A DNA stretch of 64,000 bases from an uncultured Kiritimatiellota bacterium (GTDB taxonomy: Bacteria; Verrucomicrobiota; Kiritimatiellia; RFP12; DVOR01), in NCBI GenBank assembly GCA_944391055.1, contig CALXSF010000002.1, forward strand, positions 1 to 64,000, read 5' to 3'. Of this stretch, positions 1-8,953 are shown one piece after another (the first letter of the stretch is position 1; every line of letters begins with the position of its first letter). The position numbers and the translations under genes are program-made. The notes under the pieces were generated by a model. It made no database searches, was not told the DNA's origin, and worked only from the letters and a program-made list of their open reading frames with translations.

Positions 1-1
1 C

Positions 2-76
2 GCCCCCATCGTCTATCGGCTAGGACACAAGGTTCTCATCCTTGGAAGAGCGGTCCGACTCCGCTTGGGGGTGCCA
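2..76 (+). tRNA. tRNA-Glu (anticodon CUC), copy 1
   Basis: A cloverleaf can be drawn: seven-base acceptor arms GCCCCCA and TGGGGGT (first pair G-U), a D arm, an anticodon stem CAAGG/CCTTG around loop TTCTCAT giving anticodon CTC, a T stem AGCGG/CCGCT, discriminator G and encoded CCA. The T loop is TCCGACT rather than the usual TTCGAAT. It is identical to the copy at 95-169. Further copies could lie upstream of the window edge. Confidence 0.93.
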
Positions 77-94
77 TTTAGGGGATTTGTCCAC

Positions 95-169
95 GCCCCC
101 ATCGTCTATCGGCTAGGACACAAGGTTCTCATCCTTGGAAGAGCGGTCCGACTCCGCTTGGGGGTGCCA
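95..169 (+). tRNA. tRNA-Glu (anticodon CUC), copy 2
   Basis: Exact duplicate of the tRNA at 2-76, including the CCA end. The copies are separated by 18 bases. It is followed after three bases by tRNA-Ser, so the three tRNAs probably come from one precursor. Confidence 0.93.
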
Positions 170-172
170 TCC

Positions 173-262
173 GGAGAGGTGGCAGAGCCTGGTTGAATGC
201 ACATGACTCGAAATCATGCGTGCCGCAAGGTACCGGGGGTCCGAATCCCTCCCTCTCCGCCA
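173..262 (+). tRNA. tRNA-Ser (anticodon CGA)
   Basis: Class II tRNA of 90 bases with acceptor arms GGAGAGG/CCTCTCC, discriminator G and encoded CCA. The anticodon stem CATGA/TCATG encloses loop CTCGAAA, so the anticodon is CGA. A long variable arm precedes the T arm, as expected for Ser. It reads UCG codons, common in this GC-rich DNA. Confidence 0.93.
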
Positions 263-325
263 CTTTTGCAGCAACCGGGGCGCCTCAGGCACTGAGGGGC
301 CCTTTGTTTTTGGAGTCGAGCGACG

Positions 326-751
326 ATGAGGAAGCGCGGGAAAGAGCCAGAGAAGGTGACGTGTTCGTTCTGCGGGCGCGAGGCGGAGGCGGAGCGTTGC
401 GTGATGGGGCACGACGGCGTGACCGCGTTGTGCGACCGGTGCATGGTGGAGGTGGCCGAGAGCATGCTGGCGACGAACGAGCGCTTCGCGCCGCTGCGCG
501 AGATGGTGGCCGAGCGGATGCAGGAGCTGGAGGGCGCCGGGGCGGCGCCGGGGCGGCGCCGGGGCGCGCAGCGCGGGCTGCCGCCGGTGGAGGTGCCGCC
601 GCCGCCGGAGATCAAGGCGTTCCTGGACCAGTACGTCGTGGGCCACGAGCGGGTGAAGCGCCTGCTCGCGGTGGCGGTCCACAACCATTACCGCCGCCTG
701 AACCAGAGGGACGCGGGGAAGGACGACGCCTTCGCGGACGTGGAGTTCTAG
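326..751 (+). CDS. clpX: ClpX, N-terminal part, ending at an in-frame TAG
   Basis: This is the first 141 codons of ATP-dependent Clp protease ATP-binding subunit ClpX, the unfoldase that feeds proteins to ClpP. The zinc-binding domain is present as two Cys-x2-Cys pairs (CSFC near residue 13, CDRC near residue 38). It is followed by the start of the AAA+ domain, a helix matching the ClpX linker that leads into the ATPase (FLDQYVVGHERVKRLL). Translation stops at TAG, 749-751, just before the Walker A strand, and the same frame continues as perfect ClpX from codon 752. A GGAG lies 12 bases before the ATG. No clpP is adjacent. Either this is a pseudogene caused by a CAG or GAG to TAG change, or the TAG is a sequence error or is read through. 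Confidence 0.85.
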   Translation: MRKRGKEPEKVTCSFCGREAEAERCVMGHDGVTALCDRCMVEVAESMLATNERFAPLREMVAERMQELEGAGAAPGRRRGAQRGLPPVEVPPPPEIKAFLDQYVVGHERVKRLLAVAVHNHYRRLNQRDAGKDDAFADVEF

Positions 752-760
752 AAGAGCAAC

Positions 761-1654
<894 letters not shown>

Positions 1655-1656
1655 CC

Positions 1657-2493
1657 ATGCGCGTCATCGGCCCGCACGTCTCCGCCGCCGGCTCGCCGGC
1701 CGCCGCCGTGGCGAACGCGTTGGCGGTGGGGGCGACGGGGTTCGCGCTTTTCGTGAAGAACCAGCGGCAGTGGGTGGGCAAGCCGTTGCCGGCGGAGGAC
1801 GCGGCGGCGTTCCGCGCGGCGATGGCGGCGGCGCCTTACGCGCCGGGGCAGGTGCTGCCGCACGCGGGCTACCTCATCAACCTGGCGAACCCGGACGGGG
1901 AGAAGCACGCCAAGAGCGTGGCGTCGCTGCTCGACGAGCTGCGGCGGTGCGAGGCGCTGGGGCTGGACCGGCTGAACCTGCACCCGGGCTCGCACCTGAA
2001 CCAGCTGTCGCCGGAGGCGGCGTGCGACCGGGTGGCCGAGAGCATCAACCGCGTGCTGGAGGAGACGCGCGGCGTGACCGTCGTCATCGAGAACACGGCT
2101 GGGCAGGGGGCCTATCTGGGGGCGGAGCCGGAGCAGTTGGGGCGCATCGTGGCGGGGGTGGGGGACAAGGCGCGCGTGGGGATCTGCCTGGACACGGCCC
2201 ACGCCTTCGCGGCGGGCTTCGACCTGCGCACGGAGGCGGGGCTGGAGGCTTTCCTCGGGCGGGTGGATCGGGCGGTGGGGCTGCGTTATCTGCGCGGGAT
2301 GCACCTGAACGACTCGAAGGGGGCGCTGGGGTCGCACCTGGACCGGCACGAATCGCTGGGCAAGGGCTTTTTGGGGTGGGCGCCCTTCCTGGCCTTGGCG
2401 CGCGACCCGCGTTTGGAGGACGTGCCGCTCATCCTGGAGACGCCCGACGCGACGCTTTGGCCGGAGGAGACGCGGCGTCTGCTGGACGCCTGA
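1657..2493 (+). CDS. nfo: Endonuclease IV (AP endonuclease)
   Basis: Deoxyribonuclease IV, which cleaves DNA 5' to abasic sites in base-excision repair using a three-metal zinc centre in a TIM barrel. The 278-residue length and blocks are typical: start [13 protein letters not shown], the LNLHPGSH strand carrying a zinc His, [10 protein letters not shown] with a zinc Glu, [13 protein letters not shown] with Asp and His ligands, MHLNDSKG, and the closing PLILETP. The ATG at 1657 is preferred over GTG 1651 because GGAGG lies 7 bases upstream and the protein then begins like other Nfo proteins. It starts 2 bases after clpX. Confidence 0.95.
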   Translation: MRVIGPHVSAAGSPAAAVANALAVGATGFALFVKNQRQWVGKPLPAEDAAAFRAAMAAAPYAPGQVLPHAGYLINLANPDGEKHAKSVASLLDELRRCEALGLDRLNLHPGSHLNQLSPEAACDRVAESINRVLEETRGVTVVIENTAGQGAYLGAEPEQLGRIVAGVGDKARVGICLDTAHAFAAGFDLRTEAGLEAFLGRVDRAVGLRYLRGMHLNDSKGALGSHLDRHESLGKGFLGWAPFLALARDPRLEDVPLILETPDATLWPEETRRLLDA

Positions 2494-2499
2494 TTGTGG

Positions 2500-2505
2500 T
2501 ATACT
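2500..2505 (+). promoter_or_regulatory. Extended -10 promoter of the M16 protease gene
   Basis: TGGTATACT, with TATACT ending 8 bases before the ATG at 2514. No clear -35 and no ribosome-binding site fit between. A start site 7-9 bases past the -10 would fall at the start codon, so the message may be leaderless. Confidence 0.6.
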
Positions 2506-2513
2506 CTGCCGCC

Positions 2514-3788
2514 ATGCTAGAGACGCTCCACGTATCCGCCCTCCCCAACGGCATCCGCGTCGTCACCTTGGCCAAGCCGGAGGCCGAGGGCGTGCAGGTG
2601 GCCATCCGCGCGCAGGTCGGCAGCCGCAACGAGCCCGAGGCGCTCAACGGTGCCAGCCACCTCATCGAGCACATGCTTTTCAAGGGCACGGCGCGGCGTT
2701 CGGCCAAGGCCATCTCGCAGGCCATCGAGGGCCAGGGCGGCCTCATCAACGCCTACACCGACCGCGACACCACCTGTTACTACGCGCGCGTGCCGTATGA
2801 CAAGGCCCGCGTGGCCCTCGACGTGCTGGGCGACCTGTTCTACAACGCCACCTTCGACCCCAAGGAGCTCGACCGCGAACGGCGCGTCGTCGCCGAGGAA
2901 ATCCGGATGTACGACGACCAGCCCGACAGCGTGGCGCTCGACCGCCTGGCCATGCAGCTCTGGTCGGGGCATCCCCTCGGCCGGCCCATCGCCGGGAGCG
3001 TGGAGGGCGTCCTCGCCATGCCGCGCGAGGCGATCTTGGCCTACCGCGCGGCGAACTACGCCCCGCGGCGGACGGTCTTCTCCTTCGCCGGGCGGGTGGA
3101 GCACGAGGCGTGCGTGAAGGCGGTGGAGCGGCTGGCCGGGCATCTGCGCGACCCCGAGGGGCTGCGCGAGCCGGAGCCGTACACGCGGGCCATCCCGCTG
3201 GATCCCTTTTCGCTGACGCGGCGCGACATCCAGCAGACGCAGCTGGCCTTCGGCTGGCGGACGCCGGGGCTGCTGGACGCGCGGAGCCAGGCGTTCGCCT
3301 TCCTCTCCGGCCTGCTCGGCGAATCGATGATGTCGCGCCTCTTCCAGAGCATCCGTGAACGGCATGGGCTGTGCTACAGCGTGAGCAGCGACGCGACGGC
3401 CTATGCCGACTGCGGCGCGCTGTTCGTCGCCGCCGGGTGCCACCCCGACAAGGCGTTCCGCTGCGCCAAGGCCATCCTGGCCGAGATCCGCCGCCTTGCC
3501 GACCGCCCCGTCCCCGCCGCCGAGATGCGCCGCACGCGCGATTACCTCTGCGGCCGTTTCCGTCTGCGGATGGATGGCACGCCGATCGGGTGGGCCGTCG
3601 GCCGCGTCCTGGCCGGCCTGCCGACCGACCCGGAAAGCGTGCTGGAGGCGCTGCGCGCCGTTACCGCGGAGGACGTGCGCGCGCTCGCCCAACGCTTTTT
3701 GTCCCCCGAGGGCCTGGCCATGGCCGTGGTCGCGCCGAACAAGGCCCGCCACGACGCCGAGGCGTGGGCGCGCCTCATGGATTATTGA
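2514..3788 (+). CDS. M16 family zinc metallopeptidase (processing-peptidase-like)
   Basis: Insulinase/pitrilysin-family peptidase of 424 residues, the size of bacterial two-domain M16B enzymes related to mitochondrial processing peptidase. The inverted zinc motif HLIEH (His-x-x-Glu-His) sits near residue 48, and the further Glu is expected in [11 protein letters not shown]. The C-terminal half carries the inactive M16 domain with an [10 protein letters not shown] block. No signal peptide is visible, so it is probably cytoplasmic. The ATG is chosen because the alignment starts there and a -10 box lies just upstream; the reading frame continues upstream into nfo with no support. Confidence 0.9.
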   Translation: MLETLHVSALPNGIRVVTLAKPEAEGVQVAIRAQVGSRNEPEALNGASHLIEHMLFKGTARRSAKAISQAIEGQGGLINAYTDRDTTCYYARVPYDKARVALDVLGDLFYNATFDPKELDRERRVVAEEIRMYDDQPDSVALDRLAMQLWSGHPLGRPIAGSVEGVLAMPREAILAYRAANYAPRRTVFSFAGRVEHEACVKAVERLAGHLRDPEGLREPEPYTRAIPLDPFSLTRRDIQQTQLAFGWRTPGLLDARSQAFAFLSGLLGESMMSRLFQSIRERHGLCYSVSSDATAYADCGALFVAAGCHPDKAFRCAKAILAEIRRLADRPVPAAEMRRTRDYLCGRFRLRMDGTPIGWAVGRVLAGLPTDPESVLEALRAVTAEDVRALAQRFLSPEGLAMAVVAPNKARHDAEAWARLMDY

Positions 3789-3801
3789 AGGGAGCCCGAA
3801 C

Positions 3802-4605
3802 ATGAGCGATTTGCTTCAGATGATCGTCCTTGCCGTGGTGCAGGGGCTCACCGAGTTCCTCCCCGTCAGCTCCTCCGGCCATCTGGTGTTGGCCAAGAGT
3901 ATCCTGGGGTTCGAGGCGATGGACGGGCTGGGGGTGGAGGTTCTCCTGCACGGCGGCACCGTGGTGGCGGTGCTGGCGTATTACTGGAAGTTCATCGTCG
4001 GGATCGTCCGCGGGCTGATTCGCCGCGAGGGCGAGGCGTGGCGCTTCGCCTTGGCCGTGGCGGTCTCCATGATCCCCGCCGTGGAGTTGGGGCTGCTGTT
4101 TGAGGAGCAGCTCGAGGCCGCGGCGGAGAGTCCGCTCTTTGTCTGCGGCGCGCTCGTCTTCACCGGCCTGCTGCTGTTGTCCACACGCGTCTTCGGGCGC
4201 GACGGGCTGGGGCGCGAGGTCTCGGCCGGGCGGGGGTTCCTCATGGGGTTGGCGCAGGCGGTGGCGATGCTCCCGGGCGTCTCGCGGAGCGGGAGCACCA
4301 TCGCCATGTCGCGCTTCCTGGGCATCGGCACGGAGAAGGCCGCGGCGTTCTCCTTCCTGATGGTGGTGCCCGTGATCGTCGGCGGCAACCTGTATTACTT
4401 CGCCAAGGCGTTCACCGATGGCGACAGCCCGTTCGCCGGGCTCACGTGGCCGATGGGCCTCGCCGGGTTCGCCGTCTCCGCGCTCGTGGGCTATGCCAGC
4501 GTCGCGTGGATGGTGCGGCTGTTGGGGCGGCACCACTTCTGGCGCTTTGGGTTCTATTGCCTCGCCGTCGGGCTCTGCGGCGGCGCGTGGCTGCTTTTCC
4601 GCTGA
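3802..4605 (+). CDS. uppP: Undecaprenyl-diphosphatase UppP/BacA
   Basis: Membrane phosphatase that recycles undecaprenyl pyrophosphate for peptidoglycan and polysaccharide synthesis; overproduction gives bacitracin resistance. 267 residues with about eight hydrophobic segments. Both family signatures are present: EFLPVSSSGH near residue 17 and PGVSRSGST in the middle. It starts 13 bases after the M16 gene with GGGAG upstream and is probably in the same operon. The end faces rnhB, with a short GC palindrome in the 23-base gap. Confidence 0.95.
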   Translation: MSDLLQMIVLAVVQGLTEFLPVSSSGHLVLAKSILGFEAMDGLGVEVLLHGGTVVAVLAYYWKFIVGIVRGLIRREGEAWRFALAVAVSMIPAVELGLLFEEQLEAAAESPLFVCGALVFTGLLLLSTRVFGRDGLGREVSAGRGFLMGLAQAVAMLPGVSRSGSTIAMSRFLGIGTEKAAAFSFLMVVPVIVGGNLYYFAKAFTDGDSPFAGLTWPMGLAGFAVSALVGYASVAWMVRLLGRHHFWRFGFYCLAVGLCGGAWLLFR

Positions 4606-4628
4606 GCGCGGCCGGGGCCGCGGGGCGG

Positions 4629-5282
4629 TCAGTCGGGGAAGGGGAGGTCGTCCTGGATGGCGCGGACGGGCGCGAAGGAGCGTCGGTGGCAGGGCGCGGG
4701 GCCGAGGCGTCGGAGGGCGTCGAGGTGGGCGCGGGTGCCGTAGCCTTTGTGTTGGGCGAGGCCGTAGCCGGGGTGGCGGGCGTCCAGCTCCAGGCAGATC
4801 CGGTCGCGGGTCACTTTGGCGAGGATGGAGGCGCAGGCGATCAGCAGGCTGCGGGCGTCGCCCTTGACGAGGGCGTCGTGGGGGATGGGCAGGCCCTTGA
4901 CGGGCAGACCGTCCACAAGGGCGTGGTCGGGCAGGGCGGGGAGCGCCTCAAGCGCGCGGCGCATGGCCAGGTGGGTGGCGCGGAGGATGTTGAGGCGGTC
5001 GATTTCCTCGACGGAGGCTTGGCCGATGGCCCAGCGGACGCGCGGCTCGTGGGTGAGGATCGCGTGGAGCCTGTCGCGTTGGGCGGGGGAGAGTTGTTTG
5101 GAGTCGTTGGCGGCGGCGAGGGGGCCGGCGGCCAAGGCCGCGATGTCGACTTGGGCGATTTGGACGGCGGCGGCGACGACGGGGCCGGCGAGGCAGCCCC
5201 GCCCCGCCTCGTCCACGCCGGCGAGGGTCGCGCCGGGATGGGCGGCCCAGAAGTCGCGTTCGGGGCGCAGGTCGGGTGTCAT
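4629..5282 (-). CDS. rnhB: Ribonuclease HII
   Basis: Cleaves RNA in RNA-DNA hybrids and removes single ribonucleotides. 217 residues. The active-site acidic residues are in GVDEAGRG (Asp-Glu), in DHALVDGLP and in the SILAKVTRD block, followed by the HKGYGT motif. The start ATG overlaps the rimO stop (ATGA), so it is the last gene of the lgt-LUD-rimO-rnhB operon. Confidence 0.95.
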   Translation of the reverse strand: MTPDLRPERDFWAAHPGATLAGVDEAGRGCLAGPVVAAAVQIAQVDIAALAAGPLAAANDSKQLSPAQRDRLHAILTHEPRVRWAIGQASVEEIDRLNILRATHLAMRRALEALPALPDHALVDGLPVKGLPIPHDALVKGDARSLLIACASILAKVTRDRICLELDARHPGYGLAQHKGYGTRAHLDALRRLGPAPCHRRSFAPVRAIQDDLPFPD

Positions 5283-6613
5283 CGTAGGCGGGCGGTGAGG
5301 TCGTAGCCGCGGACGCCGGTGACGCGGACATCCGCGAAGTCGCCGGGGCCGAGGCCGTCGGGGAGGTGGGCGATGCGGGTGAGGCCGTCGACGTCGGGCG
5401 CCTGGTGGGGGAGGCGGGCGACGGCGCCGTCGTCGCCGCGGTAATCGAGGATGAGCGCGCGGGCGTCTTGGCCGACGCGGGCGCGGTCGATCTCGCGGGT
5501 GATGGCGCGCTGGGCCTCCATGAGCTCGCGGCGGCGGCGCTCGGCGGTCTCGGGGTCGGGGAGGCCCGGGAGCCCGGCGGCGGCGGTGCCTTCCTCGGGG
5601 GAGAAGACGAAGGCGCCGAGGTGGTCGAAGCGGACGGCGCGGATGTAGTCGAGAAGGGCGCGGAAGTGATCCTCGGTCTCGCCGGGGAAGCCGACCATGC
5701 AGGTGGTGCGGAGGGTGGCCCCGGGGACGGCGGCGCGGAGGCGCGCGGGGAAGTCGGCGATGGCCTTGACGGTGTCGGCGCGGCGCATGGCGCGGAGGAT
5801 GTCGGGGGCGCTGTGCTGGATGGGGAGGTCGAAGTAGGGGACGACGTGGCGGGCGCCGGCCATGGCCGCGAGCAGGTCGTCGGTGACGTGGTTGTGGAAG
5901 CCGTAGAGCCAGCGGATCCAGAAGTCGCCCTCCAAGGCGTCGAGGGCGCGGAGGAGGGAGGCGAGGGTGGAGCCGTCGCGGCGGTCCTTGCCGTAGGCGG
6001 TGACGTCTTGGGCGACGAGGTTGAGCTCGCGGGCGCCGGTCGCGATGAGCGCGCGCGCCTCGTCCACGATGGCCTCGGCGGGGCGGCTGCGGAGGCGCCC
6101 GCGGAATTGGGGGATGGCGCAGAAGGCGCAGGCGTGGTTGCAGCCCTCGGCGATCTTGACGTAGGCGAAGACGGGGCCGGTGAGGCGGAGCGCGGGGATG
6201 GGTTTGTCGAAGGTGCGCGTGGGCAGGCCCGGCGCGATGGCCAGCGGCACGGCCTTGCGGCGGAAGAGCGCGTCGAGGGCGGCGGGCAGCCGATCCAGCT
6301 CGTCCACGCCCAGGAAGGCGTCCACCTCGGGGAAGGCCTCGGCCAGGCGCGCGCGGTAACGCTGTGGCATGCAGCCGGTGACGACGACGAACCGGCAGCG
6401 CCCCGCGGCCTTGTGGGCGCAGGCGGCGAGGATGTTCTCGGCGGCCTCCTCCCGCGCCGGCGCGATGAAGGCGCAGGTGTTCACGAGGATGACGTCCGCG
6501 CGGTCGGGGCTCGGCGCCAACCGGTAGCCGGCCTTGAGGAGGCAACCGGCCATCACCTCGCCGTCGGCGAGGTTCTTTGAGCAGCCCAATGAGATGATGC
6601 CGACGCGCCTCAC
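5279..6613 (-). CDS. rimO: Ribosomal protein S12 methylthiotransferase RimO
   Basis: Radical SAM enzyme that adds a methylthio group to the conserved Asp of ribosomal protein S12. 444 residues, as in the family. Order: N-terminal UPF0004 domain with GCSKN and further Cys (VNTCAF, TGCMPQ), the radical SAM cluster motif CNHACAFC, then a TRAM domain at the end. The start is GTG 6613, because it overlaps the TGA of the LUD gene and places RRVGIISLGCSKN at the N terminus. The ATGA overlap with rnhB follows. Confidence 0.94.
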   Translation of the reverse strand: MRRVGIISLGCSKNLADGEVMAGCLLKAGYRLAPSPDRADVILVNTCAFIAPAREEAAENILAACAHKAAGRCRFVVVTGCMPQRYRARLAEAFPEVDAFLGVDELDRLPAALDALFRRKAVPLAIAPGLPTRTFDKPIPALRLTGPVFAYVKIAEGCNHACAFCAIPQFRGRLRSRPAEAIVDEARALIATGARELNLVAQDVTAYGKDRRDGSTLASLLRALDALEGDFWIRWLYGFHNHVTDDLLAAMAGARHVVPYFDLPIQHSAPDILRAMRRADTVKAIADFPARLRAAVPGATLRTTCMVGFPGETEDHFRALLDYIRAVRFDHLGAFVFSPEEGTAAAGLPGLPDPETAERRRRELMEAQRAITREIDRARVGQDARALILDYRGDDGAVARLPHQAPDVDGLTRIAHLPDGLGPGDFADVRVTGVRGYDLTARLR

Positions 6614-7275
6614 AGCCCGAGATCCTCGTTCACGAGGAGGACGGTGGTGGGCGTGCAGGAGGGGCGTTGGCGGACGATCGTGGCGATGCGGCAGATGCTT
6701 TCCGGGCAGGCGCCCGCGCAGTCGGCGCATTTCCCGGTGGCGGCGCAGGGCGTCCGCTTGCCCAGGCGATGGGCGTTCACGGGCCCGGCCACCGCCGCCA
6801 CGCGCGCCAGCGCGGCATGGACCCCGCCCGTCACCACCTTGTTGCGGCCGATGACATAGACCACGCGCCGCGGCCCGAAGAGCGTGGCGGCCACGCGGTT
6901 GCCGTTGCCGTCCACGTTCACAATCACGCCCTCGTCCGTCAGCGCGTTGGCGGAGGAGAGGAAGAGGTCGCAGACCTGCTGGCGGCGCATGATCTCGAGC
7001 TTCTCCTCGGGGGAGAGGTTGGGGAAGCCGTGGTTGAGGATCTCCTTGCCGGCCTCGCGCAACTCGCGCGTCAGGTTCAGGCACGCCACCGAGAGCGACC
7101 CGCCGAAGCCGACGCTCGCGGCGTCCGCCGCCAAGGCGATCACGCGTTCCCGCGCGGCCTCGCGCGTCGCGCAGACCTCGGCCTCGAAGCCGCGAGCGCG
7201 CAGTTTCTCCGCCACGGCCTCCAGCCGGACGCCCGACTGCCAGGCCAACATCTCATCGACCGTCTTCTGTTCCAT
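6610..7275 (-). CDS. LUD-domain (LutC/YkgG-like) protein
   Basis: Protein of 221 residues of the LUD (DUF162) family, which includes lactate-utilization proteins LutB/LutC. It has a Rossmann-like core with a GGSLSVAC motif and VIGRNKVV, and a Cys-rich tail (CAATGKCADCAGAC) able to bind an iron-sulfur cluster. No lutA or lutB is adjacent, so lactate oxidation is not supported by context. It overlaps lgt by 23 bases and rimO by 4, so it is made with them. Confidence 0.85.
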   Translation of the reverse strand: MEQKTVDEMLAWQSGVRLEAVAEKLRARGFEAEVCATREAARERVIALAADAASVGFGGSLSVACLNLTRELREAGKEILNHGFPNLSPEEKLEIMRRQQVCDLFLSSANALTDEGVIVNVDGNGNRVAATLFGPRRVVYVIGRNKVVTGGVHAALARVAAVAGPVNAHRLGKRTPCAATGKCADCAGACPESICRIATIVRQRPSCTPTTVLLVNEDLGL

Positions 7276-8077
7276 GCCCTCTCTCCAGGAATGCCATGAC
7301 CAGGAAGCCGAGCCCCGCCAACAGCAGGGCCACGGACACGCATTGGCTGAAACTCAGCCCGAAATGGAAATCCCCGCGCGGGTCGTCCCGCAGACACTCC
7401 CCCGCGAAGCGCAGCGCCGCGTAGGCCACCGCGTACACCCCGCAGCAAAGCCCCGCCACGCGCCGCCGCGTGCGGTAAAGCCACCAGAGCGCCACGAAGA
7501 GCAGCGCGCACCCCGCCGCCTCGATCAGCTGCGTCGGCCACACCGGCAGCGCCTGCGGCGCGTAGGGCCCGATCAGCCCTTTCGAGACCTGGTGCTGCCA
7601 CGCCGGCGACCCATGCGGGAAGCACACCCCCAGCGCGCCCCCGCCGACGCCCCCGAAGCAGCAGCCGTGGAAGAAGCACCCCAGCCGCCCGAAGGCGTGC
7701 CCCAGCGGCACGAAGACCACGCAGAAATCCAACAGCCGCCGCAACGGCTCCCGCCGCAGCAGCCCATACGCCACGATCCCCAGCGCCGCGACGGCGAACC
7801 CCCCGTAAAAGACCAGCCCGCCCCGCCACAGCATGAACGCCGCCAGCGGGTCGTTCGCGAAGAGATCCCCCCAGTTCTGCGCCACGTACACCGCGCGCGC
7901 GCCCACCACCCCGCCGATCGCCGCCACCATGATCAGCGTGTCCACCTCGCCCGGGTCCCGCCCCGTCAGCCGCGCCAGCCGCCGCGCCAGGAAGTAGCAC
8001 GACACAAAGCCCAGGGCCAGCATCAGCCCATACATCTGAAGGTGGAAGCCGAACAGCGTGAACAATTCCGAATGCAT
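7253..8077 (-). CDS. lgt: Prolipoprotein diacylglyceryl transferase
   Basis: Inner-membrane enzyme that transfers diacylglycerol to the lipobox Cys of prelipoproteins. About 274 residues with around seven membrane segments. The Lgt signature appears as GRLGCFFHGCCFG, with GLVFYGG upstream and RFAGECLRDD later. Two in-frame starts exist, 8086 and 8077. The second (MHSELFTLFGF) is favoured because the -10 TATAAT covers the first ATG. Its clients here include the lipoproteins at 11774, 19929, 35078 and 48495. Confidence 0.93.
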   Translation of the reverse strand: MHSELFTLFGFHLQMYGLMLALGFVSCYFLARRLARLTGRDPGEVDTLIMVAAIGGVVGARAVYVAQNWGDLFANDPLAAFMLWRGGLVFYGGFAVAALGIVAYGLLRREPLRRLLDFCVVFVPLGHAFGRLGCFFHGCCFGGVGGGALGVCFPHGSPAWQHQVSKGLIGPYAPQALPVWPTQLIEAAGCALLFVALWWLYRTRRRVAGLCCGVYAVAYAALRFAGECLRDDPRGDFHFGLSFSQCVSVALLLAGLGFLVMAFLERGHGTEDGR

Positions 8078-8084
8078 GGCCCGC

Positions 8085-8090
8085 ATTATA
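8085..8090 (-). promoter_or_regulatory. Extended -10 promoter of lgt
   Basis: On the minus strand TGTGGTATAAT, then seven bases, then ATG at 8077. Spacing predicts a leaderless transcript. Confidence 0.6.
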
Positions 8091-8159
8091 CCACACCCGC
8101 CCCGCCGCCGCCCCGCTGCCTACGGGAGGACGCGCCGCCGCCCTGCGCCTTCCGCGCGC

Positions 8160-8188
8160 TTGCCGTGCGTGCGCGGAGGTGGTATGCT
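8160..8188 (+). promoter_or_regulatory. Promoter of the deoC operon
   Basis: TTGCCG, 17-base spacer, TATGCT with TG one base upstream of the -10. The predicted transcript has a leader of about 48 bases with an AAAGGAAA ribosome site before deoC. Confidence 0.65.
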
Positions 8189-8242
8189 TGCCATGGTGGG
8201 CTTGGTGCCCGCCCTTGGCCATCTGAAAGGAAATGAGCGACT

Positions 8243-8941
8243 ATGGAACTCACAGAGATCGCGCGCGTGATCGACATCAGCGGCGTGCGCACGGACGTGA
8301 CGTTGGGGGAGGTGGAGGCCATCGCGGCGGCGGCCAAGCGCTTCCGTTTTGTCTGCGCCTTCGCGATGCCCTGCTTCACGCGGCGGCTGGTGCGGCTGTT
8401 GGCGGACGCGCCGGACGTGATGGTCGGCGGCGTGGTCGGCTTCCCCTCCGGGGCGGACACCACCTTCGCGAAGGCGGCGACGGCCAAGGAGCTGCTGAGC
8501 CTCGGCGTCGACGAGCTTGACATGGTCATCAACGTCGGCGCCCTGAAAAGCGGCCTCGACGCCATGGTGCGCGACGACATCCGCGCCGTCGTCGACGCCG
8601 CCTGCGGCACCCCCGTGAAGTGCATCCTCGAGGTCGCCTATCTGACGGACGACGAGATCCGGCGCGGGAGCCTCCTGGCCGTCGAGGCCGGCGTGGCCTA
8701 CGTCAAGACCGGCACCGGCTGGGCCGGCAAACCCACCACCGTCGAACACATCCGCCTCATCCGCCAGACCATCGGCGGCGCGGCGAAGATCAAGGCCGCC
8801 GGCGGCGTGCGCACGCTGGACACGGCCCTAGAGATGATGGACGCCGGGTGCGACCGCTTCGGCATCGGCCTGAGGAGCGCGCTGGGCATCGTGGCGGAGG
8901 CCTACGCCCGCGCGGGCCGCCCCCTCCCGCCGGAAGCCTGA
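8243..8941 (+). CDS. deoC: Deoxyribose-phosphate aldolase
   Basis: Class I aldolase that splits 2-deoxyribose 5-phosphate into glyceraldehyde 3-phosphate and acetaldehyde. 232 residues. The Schiff-base lysine lies in the strand VKTGTGW, and the second active-site lysine in KIKAAGGVR. DELDMVINVG and VGFPSGAD are family blocks. It is the first gene of an operon with an FGGY kinase and an iron alcohol dehydrogenase, which fits use of a deoxy sugar with disposal of acetaldehyde. Confidence 0.95.
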   Translation: MELTEIARVIDISGVRTDVTLGEVEAIAAAAKRFRFVCAFAMPCFTRRLVRLLADAPDVMVGGVVGFPSGADTTFAKAATAKELLSLGVDELDMVINVGALKSGLDAMVRDDIRAVVDAACGTPVKCILEVAYLTDDEIRRGSLLAVEAGVAYVKTGTGWAGKPTTVEHIRLIRQTIGGAAKIKAAGGVRTLDTALEMMDAGCDRFGIGLRSALGIVAEAYARAGRPLPPEA

Positions 8942-8953
8942 GCGGGGGCCGCC

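Noticed and set aside
749..751. Reassignment of TAG to an amino acid in this organism
   Set aside because: The rlmD-like gene ends at TAG at the natural family end and only two TAGs were found in frame in the window. No CUA-anticodon tRNA is seen. Kept as a question under the clpX finding, not as a claim.
4606..4628. Terminator between uppP and rnhB
   Set aside because: The gap has a GC palindrome but no T-tract on either strand and is very short.
5279..7084. A longer reading frame for rimO starting near 7084
   Set aside because: The extra N-terminal residues are the LUD gene read in another frame. The GTG at 6613 gives the family length and a stop/start overlap.
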